Source of the DNA: Kryptolebias marmoratus
Taxonomy: Eukaryota > Chordata > Actinopteri > Cyprinodontiformes > Rivulidae
DNA: 64,000 nt
Direction: 5' to 3'
NCBI RefSeq assembly: GCF_001649575.2
Contig: NC_051447.1
Span: 1,485,026-1,549,025, forward strand
Made by a program: the position numbers and the translations under genes. Each line of letters opens with the position of its first letter. The stretch's first letter is position 1. A model generated the notes under the pieces. It was not told the DNA's origin. It saw only the letters and a list, made by a program, of their open reading frames with translations, and did not search any database. Positions 12,651 to 24,600 of this stretch are shown here, one piece after another.

Positions 12651-15600
12651 GGGCGGGGGGGGGTTGTATGTGATAGGAATAATTCATGATCTTAATAAGA
12701 ATGTGATAGTGGCTGCCTGTCTTTTTGTTGGAGCTCCACAAGCAGTGAATTATATTTTCCCTTTATCTGTATTGGATAACACTTTCTCTGGTCTACATTA
12801 GGGATAAAAACCTCAAGCCTAATATTATGTCTGTAGCTCATTCCTAACCACTCGGAATTTGAAATTTTCCTGCAACATCTCCCCTCACTGACAGGGGGCG
12901 ATCTCTTATATATTAAAATATTTTTAACCTCTCAAATCCTTCCACTGTGTTATAAACTGTATGGAGACTGATCTGGGATTGCTAATTTCAGACAATGTTA
13001 AGGGGGAAGTATTAAAGAGGTTACATAGATCATCAATCTGTACTAGGCACTGGTGGTGGTCAGAGGATTTGGTGGCGCCAGTGTAATGGCAGCCTCATTT
13101 CAGCCAGTCTTCTCCAGGGCAGCTTTGGCTACTATGTAGCTTACCACCTTCAGTGTGTGAATGTGTAGATGAATGGATAAATGACTGAATGTAGTGTAAA
13201 ACGCTTTGGGGTCCTTGGACTAGTAAAGCGCTATACAAGTGCAGGCCATTTACCATTTAGGCACAGTTTCACAAAATGTTGTATCCTACATCAAGCTTAC
13301 TATACTAAAGCCAGGCTTGCAAAAATATTTGTCAGAAAGGTAGATAAATGCTAAAAGTATCAAGAGGCTAGCTAAAAACAAAAGTAGCAAAAGACTAAAA
13401 GCTAGAAGTACAAAAACCTAGATAAAAACTGAAAGTACCATAAGAAGACAAAAATAGAGCATGTACACTGAAGCAGATTTCAAAAAGAACAATGGTTTTG
13501 ATGGAATTGAAGAGATCTTAATGTATTTTTATGAAGAAAATATGTTTAAATAAAGTTAAATATTTTGAAAACTTACAGAAAAACAAAAGTCAAAGCACCT
13601 ATCTGCTGAATGAGTTGATCATGTTTATATATGATTGGCTAAAATATTACAAAGTGTGCAGAAGTAGTTAGATTTAAATTTTTAAAAAATTATGTAATAA
13701 AAAAAGGTAAATAATCGTCATTTAAATTGGAAATGAATGAAAAAAGGTTGCAGCAGAGATCCAAAGGTCGGACGACAGAGACAAACAATTTCACAGAGCT
13801 ACCTCTCTGAAGTCCTGCTCAAAATGACGTAGCTGAAGGCATTGCTCAAGTTTCAGGTAGTGTTTGCTCCAGAACTGTTCAAAAGCATTCTCTGTCTCAT
13901 CCAGCTGGGCCAGGAGCCTGAAACACATAGCAGCAACAGCACTATTTATAACAACAAGATCAAAATCCTCAGAAAACACAATCTGATTCACAATATGCAA
14001 TTAAAAACCAAACAAAAAGAAACATGAGAAGCTTGGATGCGAATTACCGTTCCACAGTGGTCTGGTTCTCCAACTCATCTGGGTTCAGTTCATGGCTCTC
14101 TGATTTGGCTGCCTGATCCTTGATACAAGTAAACAAGGTGCTACCTTGTCTCAGAGCAAGCTTCAGTTCATCCTGAGTCACACACAAAATCAAGATGTGA
14201 AACATTAACATCCATCTGTTCATCCATCCATCTATTTATTCATCCATCCAATTAAAAAATGAGACATATAAACCCAAAGAACCAAAAAAAATCCCAAACA
14301 TTTCCATATTTGAGAATCTTTTCACCAAATCAACTTTTATTTCATTTGACTTTTCCTTTTGTATTTTGCCAGTAAAGTTATTACATTGCAATGTTATGTT
14401 TGATAGAAAGAAGTATTTGTGTTTGTATGTTGTACTCCTTCACCTTGAGGTTATTGTGTTTTTCAGTGTGCACCGTGAGCAGGTCTTTGGTGCTCTGAAC
14501 ATCATTGGGAAGCTCAGTTTCTGCCAGTGCCGTTCCAAACTTCTGCAACATCTGTGCCATACTTTTCACTGTCAAGGCAAAGTTTTCTATGGCCTGAGGA
14601 AAGAAACATATGTCACTGTGGAATTTTAGCACTCTTATAGTTACAAAAAAGACAAATCTTTAAAGGTCCTTTTGAACATATCAGTCAGTTGGGTATTCCA
14701 GAAAGCAGGTTTTGTGAAAACTCAGAGCACCCCCTGATTTAAGAAAAAATAAGGGAGAAAGAGAGATTAATGAAACTCTTGAGTTTATCACCACATAACA
14801 GACTCTGTGACCTAAACTTACTTACTGACAGGTTTTCTCTAAAACACCTTGAGTTTTTACTGGTCTCCTCACATCCGAGGAAAGCTGTCAAACATGAATT
14901 GTTCATTTTTATCAGTTTGACTGAAATGAAGCAGAACTGCTTTATAATGCCTAACATCAGGAGGGGATTTTCCAGTCTACGTTGAACGTGTTCATATTTC
15001 TTTTGTTGGAACAGTATTACTTTTCATCAGATTTACTCATAAATAAAGACAAACAATTCACTTTTTTTTCTTCTTCTTTATTCCTTATGAGTACAAATGC
15101 AGTTAGGATTTGAAATATTGGTCCAACAAATAACATCTTTCACCTGTGAAAATTTATCTATCCTAACTGAAGTTCCAGTAACAGAATTCCTGGGTCCATG
15201 TTTCTGATTCTGTAAGATCGCATCTAACAAGTATAGCAACCAGCTAACTAGCTAATATGGCACATCTTTTTTTGGCGGTAAATACTTTGAGCAAGAAATG
15301 TGAAACCTTGGAAGCATGCTCTCAGTGGAATAATATTTGACTTGTGGGCCTACTGGAGGACACAGAAGGACTACAATCTACAAGGTTTATGGCCAAAAAT
15401 CTTAAGAACTTATTGGAGCTTGAGGAGAAACCCAGCCTGGACAGAGCCCACTGTACACTGCGTGCTAAACCAAGGGATTGTGAGCTACCACTACCAATAT
15501 TCTTTAGCGTGACAATTTAAAACTAAGAATACTATTATATGGGGAGAGGTTTCCCCCCTGCTGGACAACTGGAAAAGGGTGAAACCCACCAAAGTAACTG

Positions 15601-18600
15601 TTGGAGCTACAGTCATGTGGGTAAAAGGGAGACCTAGAGTAGTGATCCTTTGTCAGTACAGCAGCAGACTGGACTAAGTTCACTCATTTTCAGTGAAGGA
15701 ACAGATGAAATGCAGGATGAATTTCACTTCGCCCAAATGAACACAAAAGACTGATACAGCAGAGGAACCCCTCAGCCCAAAACAGACACCAAAATGAACT
15801 GTTTTGCAAAGGGAGAGACATGCACCAACCAAAAAAAAGTTGTGAAAAATATGAATGAATGTGAACAAATGTCTTGTGATTTTGAATTTATTTTAGCTGT
15901 AATTTTGACAGTGTTTTTTACTTTAAGTAAAAATGTTATTGTACTAATAGAAACTTCTGCCAACTGAAAAGTTAAACATAAATTGCAGACACTATTTTGC
16001 ATTACAGTAATACTAATCATTCTAAGAAAACAACTTTTGCCTCTCTCTCTGCTCCTGGTGGAAGGGGACATGTTTCTTTTCTCTCTGTCTCTCTGTCTCC
16101 TGAACCCCCCTCCCTCCCCTCTCTCTGCATCTCTGCCCTGCTTTCTTTCTGGAGCCTCTTTTGCATATTCTCCAAAATTTTTAAACCATGGATCCAGTCA
16201 GCTGGTCTCTCAACCCAATTGATCAAATTTTCTCGACAGGAAGACAGAGCTTGGGAGAGCCGACTTATCCTGATGGGACATTTTTTGCTGGATACACAAT
16301 GGATTCCTGGAGATAATGGAATATTGATTGTCTATCAATTTTTGTCTTTGGAAGAAGATCTTTACATATTTAGGTTTTTGATAACAGGATTTCTGCTGTT
16401 TGTATTAGGCAGTTACCTGACTTATCGTCAAATTTGTTTGATGGGTTCAGCGAACTACACTCAGACTGTTACGGGAGCAGAATCGCAAGTTGGATGCGAT
16501 CCTTTTACTGGACCGCAGGCTAAATTGCGGTTCTGGGACTCATGAATAATAATATGGGTTACATCTTGGAGAAAGTTGCTCGCTCAAATCAGGTGGAATG
16601 GACTTGGAATTTGGCTGTTTGGATTCGCCATTGAGAAGTATCAGCAAGACTTTTCAAGGCAGACGGAAAACAAATCTGCCTGACCCAAAACAATTATTGT
16701 TTTGTGAATTCTGGCTCCCCTGACGCTGGCCTTGGCTAGCTAACTTCAATTTCTCCCCGGATTTTATGTAAACAAGCCGCCCTGCCCCCTCTGCCTAAGG
16801 ACATCTGTGGATCTGCTCTGGGCTGACTGATAAACATTCCATCACATTATCAAAGACAATGGCCTCTGTGATGTGATTCATGGACTTTGCAAACACACAC
16901 ATACAACATACACCACACAGTCTTCCCACCGTCTCTACACACACACATACAAATTATCCACCGTCTCTGCCTCATCTTTTTTACTCCACTCCCTCCCTCC
17001 CCTCCTTTAGTTAGTAATTCTTATGTTGACTGTTTAGCAAGCCTTTTGGTACTATTAGAAAGTTTTTTGTACCGTTAGTTTAGCATTGTCATGTTTTAGC
17101 CTATTTAGCCTTCCTGTACATTTAGTTTAGTTCCTGTACATTTAGTTTAGTTTACTTTATCTTAGCTCATATTTTAGATATTGTTAGATTGTTAGATTCG
17201 TAATTGTTGTTTAGTTCAGCTTTAACTTTATCATAATTTTAGTTTAGTTATCTTAGTAATTCTTATGTTGGCTGTTTAGTGGGCCTTTTGGTACTATTAG
17301 TCATGTTGTACCCTTAGTTTAGCATTGTCATGTTTCAGTTTATGTTAGCTTATTTAGCCTTCCTGTACATTTAGTTTAGTTTATCTTAGCTCATATTTTG
17401 ATTGTCTTAGCCTAATTGTTGTTTAGTTCAGCTTTAATTTTATCATGATTTTATTTAGATTATTTTAGGTACTATTTTTAACATTTTAGCTCATGTTTAG
17501 ATTTGTTTAGTTTCATGATTTCATTTAGATTATCCTTTATTTCATTTAGATTATATGTAATTGATCTATATTTGATCAGGATGTTTCTATGATGTTTGCT
17601 GTATTTGATTATGTACCTGATTGTTGTTTCTGTGTTGTAAAGCACTTTGAATCGCCTTGTTGTGGAAAAGTGCTATTTAAATAAATTTCACTTCACTTGA
17701 AGGAATAAGAATGTTTGTTTGGGTAACAGGGTAGAAGTTGTGTTCTAAGGTGTACAGTAAATGCATTTATGTTCAGTTGCTGTTATTACTTGTTACTAGA
17801 TGGCACTGCTGTGACACTGAAAGACAGAAAAGACTGTTAAGAGAATTGCAGAAAAAGAACGAGACTGGATAGATTTTTGTATTGGTGTCTGGCATCATTG
17901 CAAACCTGTTGGAATAGAGTTTAAACACAATCTCCTTTTTCATTACAATTGCCATAAGATCCATGCCTGTGCTAATGCTAAATTTGTTTTCTGGTACCCA
18001 GCTACCCTACACATCACCATGTCAATCAGCCAGACTTAGCTTTGGAGAACAAGAAATCCAGAGATGGCTTAACTTCAGGACATGTTGGAGCTCATTGTAC
18101 TGGTCTGTGAGGCTGTGGCTGAGAGCTACACTTCAAACATGTAACATGTAACATCAGCTGTGTGCTGAGCTTTTTTAAATATTCCATTTGCTGAAATATT
18201 TAACATGCCGGCAATTAATAACAAACATCTTCCACCCCAAACCCGTTCTCTAACACACAAATCAAAGAAACAAAAACTAAAACATTTTTAAACAAAACAA
18301 GTAATATAAGTTTGATTTTAGTTTTGAGTGAGACAAGAAAAATAATTTTTATAGCCATTAAAACACAAAAAATGTATTTATAGTTAAAAAAAAAAAAAAA
18401 AAACTTCACTTTTGTAATTGTTTAAATTATGCATATTACCCGTTTTCCCTTCTACATGGATTTAAAATGATAGCTTGCACTAAAATAATTGCAATCATGT
18501 TGAGCATGGTCACATTTACCTGTTCAATCACTGCTCTGCCATGAAGTGAATCTATAATCTGTGGTATAGCAGAAATATTGTTTAGATATGACAGTTTTTA

Positions 18601-21600
18601 GTGCTGAATATTTACTTACAGTACGATGGTGGATCCATTGGCTGTGAGAGTACTCCAGACTTCCTCCCAGTTCCCGGGTCAACTGATTCTTTTCCACATA
18701 GCCATGTAAATCTGACAGAGAGTTCAGCATAACAATCTAGAGAAAAACATTACATTCCTTTAATTTACATCAAGTAAAATGAACTCTCTCTTCAAATAAA
18801 GGTTTTATTGTAGAAAGTATTTACAATTCACTGATTTTATACATCAAACAAAGTCTGATGTTTTCTAATGATGTCAGACAGTTGTGTAAAACTAATATAC
18901 TAATATTATATTATTAATATTATAATAGTTATATTAAATAATCTAAGACAACAATTTATTCACAGAAACCAAAAAAAATTGATGTTTGTTGTTTATTAGG
19001 TCAAGAGAGTCACACAAGTAATTTATCATTGTTGCTTTACATGAATGGGAAGGTACTGTAGAAGAGGGCTATTCAACTTCAGTTGTAAGTAAGCCATCTA
19101 TAAAAATTACTGTGGGGTTTGAGGGCCACAGTCAGTAATTGTAAAACTTCTTAATTGACTACAACTTCACCGAGGACTTCGAGCATTCTGTCCCTCACAG
19201 TTTTAGGTTTAGAAAAGAAGTTGCTTTTGTTTAGTTGATGTCTGAGCTACTCTCATGGATTTGATGGCAGACTCAGTTAAAAGCTGCTAGCAGCTCTGTA
19301 CCTGACCTCTCTATTCTTGTGATTCTTCTGTAAATCTTGCAGAAAAATTGTGTAAATGCTAATTCAGTACTTTTTTGCAATCTAACATACTTTGTGAATA
19401 CATATATCAAAATATTCAACTCATTCATGAGATGGATGCTTTAACCTTTAAAACTGTGCTGTAAATTTTTGCATTTTAAAATAATTTAATTATTTATTAT
19501 TATTATTTAATTAATTATTTATGATTATTTAAAAATCATAACATGATATTTTGTTTTACAAATTTTTACTATTGAATTATTATTTATTAATTATTATTTA
19601 AAATAATTATTATAGGGGTGATAGTTGCTATAGTATTATTTTTTTCCTATGTTAGAAATATAGAGGTAAGTAAAAAGTGTAAAAGAAAAAAAGACAAAAA
19701 CAAAGCATATACTAGCACCTGTTGCACCTGTTGGCATCTACTGCCATCTACTAGCACTTGTTCACATCTAGTGGCATTTGCTGGCCTCTGCTGGAATTTA
19801 TTGGCATCTACTGGCCACTGATGGTATCTACTGGCATAAACTGCCACCTAATTGCACTGTCTGGTATCTTCTGTCATCTACTAGCCCCTGCTGGCACTTA
19901 CTGGCAACTGGTACATTTACTGACACCTGCTGGCATCTACTGGCAACTGTTGGCCTTTATTGGCACTCGCTGGCATCTATTGGCACCTGTTGGCATTTGC
20001 TAGAACTTGTTGGCATCCACCAGTCCCTGCTGGCATCTTCTAGTCCCTCTTGACATCTGCTGGCAACTGCTGGCATAAACTTACACCTGTTTGCACCTAC
20101 TGGTATCTGCTAGGATCTACTGGCCCATGCTGCCACCTGCTGGCATCTACTGGCACATGCTGCAATCTGTTTGCAACTGCTGGCATCAACTGGGATATAC
20201 TGGCACCTGCTGCTATCTACTGGCAGCTACTGGCATCCGCTGGCATTTTTCTAGTTGATACCAGACGTTTACACTGTATAAATAAACAAAACCAAATTTT
20301 CCTCTCACAGTCTGACATTAAATAAGACTATACTTTTCCTGTTTTTGATTTTAAAAAGTTAATAAAATTTCCAAAATTATTACTATGTGAAATGCCCTAA
20401 CAATAAGAGAGATAACTTTTAAAGACTTTCTTCAGTATCAAAAGTTTATATAATAATTCTTAGAATTTGGTAGGATTGTCTTTGAACTGTATGACCTGAG
20501 TCAAACCTTTTGGGCAAGTTTCTCCCAATAGTTAGTTGGAATTTTGTCCCTTTCCTCCTGATAGAACTGGTCTGAGTCAGATTGTAGGTCATCTTACTTA
20601 AATACATTTTTTCAGCTCTGCTCACAATTTTTTTTTAGGTGAAATGAGATCAGGACCTAGTGATGGTCACTCCAAAACATTGACTTTGTTGTTCTTAAGC
20701 CACTTTGCAACTAGTGTGGCAGTATTCTTAAGATCATTGTCCATTTGGAAGACCTGTTTGCACCCAAGCTTTAATTTACTGGCTGATGTCTTAAGATGTT
20801 CCTTCAGTATTTTCCACATAATGTATTTTATCTTGCCATCAATTTTTTGAAGTGCACCGGTCCTTTCTGCAACAAAACACCCCAATACCAGGATGCTGCC
20901 ACCTTTGTACTTCACAGTTGTGATGGTGTTGTTAGGCTTGCATGTTTCACCTTTTTTTCCCCAAATATAACAATGGTCATTCTGGCCAAACAGTTCAATT
21001 TCCAAAATTAAGGTCTTTGTCAATGTGTGCAATTGCAAACTATAATCCATCTTTTTTTATGTTGCTTTGTAAGTAATGGCTTCTTCCGCTCTGAGTGACC
21101 TTTCAACCCATGTTGGTACAGGACTTATCTCACTGAGGATAATGACATTTTCTGACTAGCTTCAGCAGCATCTTTACAAGGTCTTTTGCTTTGGTTTTGG
21201 GGATGATACGCACAATTTGCACCAAAATTAGGAACACAGAATCCATCTCCTTTCTGAGCAGTATGATGGCAGGACATTCCCATGCTGTTTATCATCATCC
21301 ACATCAGCCCCTTAGCCTATTACTTTAAGTCTAGCACAAACATCATTCACCAGTCATTTCCACCTTGACTGTCCATCCATCCATCCATCCATCTTCTTCC
21401 GCTTATCCGGGGTCGGGTCGTGGGGGCAGCAGCCTAAGTAGGGAGACCCAGACTTCCCTCTCCCCAGGCCAACCAAGAAACATAGTCCCCCCAGCATGTC
21501 CTGGGTCTTCCTCTGGGCCTCCTCCCGGTGGGACGTGCCCGCAACACCTCACCAGGGAGACATCCAGGAGGCATCCTAGTCAAATGCCCGAGCCACCTCA

Positions 21601-24600
21601 ACTAGCTGGCAAAAACCTGACCACCAGGCACTCGCCAACGTGCCCCACCTCCAGGCCTGGCTCCAGAGTGGGGCCCCGGTGATCCGCGTCCAGGCGAGGG
21701 AAAACTAGATTCAAAATTTTTATTCATCCTAAGCGGTCCTTGGGCTGCACTTTGTCTGATCCCTCACCTAGAACCTGTCTGCCTTGGGTGACGCTACTAG
21801 GGGCATGAAGCCCCTGACAGCATAGCTCCTAGGCTCATCGGGACACTCAAACCCCTCCACCACGGTAAGGTGGCAGCCCAAGGAGGGTTCCACCTTGACT
21901 GACGTCATGGAAAGGAAGTCCTGTCCAGCGATGGATGTAATTTGCCCACTGACAGGGGGGACATCCTCTTTTATGGCGTTTACACATGAGTATAATTGTT
22001 TGAACAGATGATTGTGGCACCTTCAGCCTCTGGAAATTGTACTCAAGGATGAACCAGAATTTTGGAGGTCAACAATGCTCTTCCTAACATCTTGGCTGAT
22101 TTTTTTTTTTCTTTTCTTTTTCCCCATGATGTCACATAAATAAGCAGTGTGTTTGAAGTGTGCATCCAAAAGTGTTTTTCCAATTACCTCAAATGTTGTC
22201 AACTAATCTATTAAAATCTTCCAAAGTCATGACAACATCATCTGGGCTTTCCCAAATTGTTTAAAGGCATAGGGATCTCGGTGTATGTAAACAAGTGACT
22301 GTGACGAAAGTAATAGGAAAATTATTTTAAAAACTTCTCTCTCTTATTATTCAGGCATATGCTGGTACCTACAGTGGTCACTGGTCTATCACAAACTTTT
22401 GTGAAATAATAATTTAATTGTCTGATTGTGCACATCAAAGTTTGGACACATTTATTTTGAAAGACTGGTGTTGTGAGTCATCAGTTAAAATTTCTTTCAT
22501 AGATGGCAAGGGTCTAAATAACACAAAATATAGACATAAAATTTGCCATGCAGGCCACATGAATACTTTCCTACAGCCCTGGGATCGAAGCTCTTTTCTA
22601 AACGTCACTTTTTCAAGCCTAGTGACAATCCTGCTGCACTGTTGTTGTTTTGTTTCGCTCTATACTTGAATAAAGTTTTTATCTCCCACTGCTTGATTAA
22701 GCTCCTCCACCTTTGTGCTGTGGGTCTTTCATTCTGCTTGACAGTCCTGCTAGAATTTTTTATGTATTCAGTTATTTCATGCCTTGTAGATTTATTTTTA
22801 TCATATCATTATCATCAAGTTTTACTGAGGACAAAACAGGTTTGAGTTCATTGGTACCTTCATTTTAAAGTCATCCTTGTGCAACTTGAGCCCAATGTCT
22901 GCTATCGCCCTCTGGAAGAGTCGGGATGGTCTCAGCACCAACACCAGTTGAAGATTTCCTGGAAATGCTCCCTAGAAAAACAACATAGAGTTATGGTACA
23001 ATTTAAAAAAACATCTTATTATTTCCTTTTAATAATATGTATTCTGTTTAAAATCAAGATTCACATCTGTATTATTAGTAACTTAAGTCTAGTTCACAGC
23101 AGTTTATTAATAAGATCTGATAAACTAAAGGAATGGCAACTTTGAAGAAAAAGTTAGACTGATTCAGTGGTTAAATTACCTCTTCATGTTCTGCAGAAGC
23201 CTGTTAATCACCCATTGATACAAATCAGGTGTGTTCGAGCAGAGAAACAAGTAAAACATGCAGGATAGTGGCACTTGAGGACCAAGGTTGCCCACCCCTG
23301 GTCTATATTGTTCCTTGAAGGTAGCATTGAGATGGATTTGTTCATCTGCATCACCAGATCCATTTTACTGGGGCACATGCTATGTGTAACTCCCTTGTCC
23401 AAGTAAAATTTCAAAATCTATTTTTAAAATTCAGAATGTCAGCTGTGGTTTACATGCAGAAGTTAACAAACATAACAAAAATTAAGTAGATACCAGGTAA
23501 GTACCCTGTAATATCAGGTCTGTTCCCTGAATGTCCCATATATGCCCCTTTTCCACCGGCTCTAAAGGCCCTGGCTCCACTCTACTCCGCTTGCTTTGTG
23601 CACATTTCCACCTGCATTTTTTCGAGGCTGGTTCCTGCTTTTTTTGGTCCCTGCTTTGGTGTAGGGCCAGCAGGCCGGCCCTGCTTTACTTGGCTTTACC
23701 CCCCCCACACACACTCAGACACACACACAGACACACACTCAGACACACACACAAACTCACACACACACACACACACACACACACAACACAAGGAGGCGTT
23801 CCTTTGCTACCGACCAAACTTGCCGATGGAAACCCGATGCATTTTTTATAGAGCTGAGCAGAGTAGAGTAGAGCGGGGCTTCTAAAATAGAGCCATTACA
23901 TACCTGATAAGCACCAGGTTTCTGCCTTGTAAGTACCAGGTGCATAAACAGTAAGTACAAAGATATGTACTTCATGTACTCAGTTAGGACACCATATGCA
24001 CCAGGTACCAGGAACAGGTATGTACTTGATAAGCACTAGCTGCATATGTGATAAGTACCAGGTAAGGTGAAAATACCTGGTACGTACACTATAAGTGCCA
24101 GGTACATACTCTGTAAGTACCAAGTACTATTGTTTTCAGCACTTAATCGCAGTAGAGGCAGGAACAGGATGAAGAGACAAATGCAGAAAAAATAGCTTCA
24201 TGTCCGGGTTTTTAGGGCACAAAGTGAACAGGTTGTTCCATCGTCAATTTTGAAAAGCTCCGTATTTTTTTAGTTTTGTCAGGATCTTTAGCTCTTGTAT
24301 TTTTGGGCTTTTGTTATTTATTTAGCTATTTTGTGTTACTATGTTTCTTTTATTTCTGGATTTTCTTATTTTAACCATATTGCTCTTTCTTTCTCTCAGT
24401 CAGTTGTCTCTCCTGTTCTGCCCATCTTATCTCACCTGTCTCCTGTCCCACTTAGTAACAGCTGCAACCACTTTCCTAATCTGTTCCAGCCTTCTTAAGC
24501 TCCTAACTTTCAGTCCAGCTTCAGTCTGTCATTTTGGCTTAATGTCCTGTCTAGTTTCAGTTTGTGTTCCTCGAGTTTGATTTGTAACTTGTGTTTTTGC

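Larger units (their letters stand above)
16050..17700 (+). mobile_element. unclassified retroelement-like unit with LINE-like 3' tail
   Basis: Starts with C/T-rich sequence, holds a short decayed reading frame from 16188 (listed separately), then a long non-coding part that includes a 242-bp tandem duplication. It ends in TTGTAAAGCACTTTGAATCG...AAATAAATTTCACTTCACTTG, the style of a non-LTR 3' end with an AAATAAA signal. No reverse transcriptase is visible, so it is non-autonomous or internally deleted. Confidence 0.5.
23480..24130. repeat. GTAC-rich dispersed element, interrupted copy
   Basis: Degenerate short units such as AAGTACCAGGTACATACT and AGGTAAGTACC. The same units occur at 27884-28096, 35718-36265 and 62175-62240. 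This copy is split by the MITE-like insertion at 23547-23835. Confidence 0.55.

Noticed and set aside
19618..20325. Several overlapping 67-91 codon frames rich in Trp, Leu and His
   Set aside because: They are the 10-bp minisatellite read in different frames, open only because the unit lacks stop codons.
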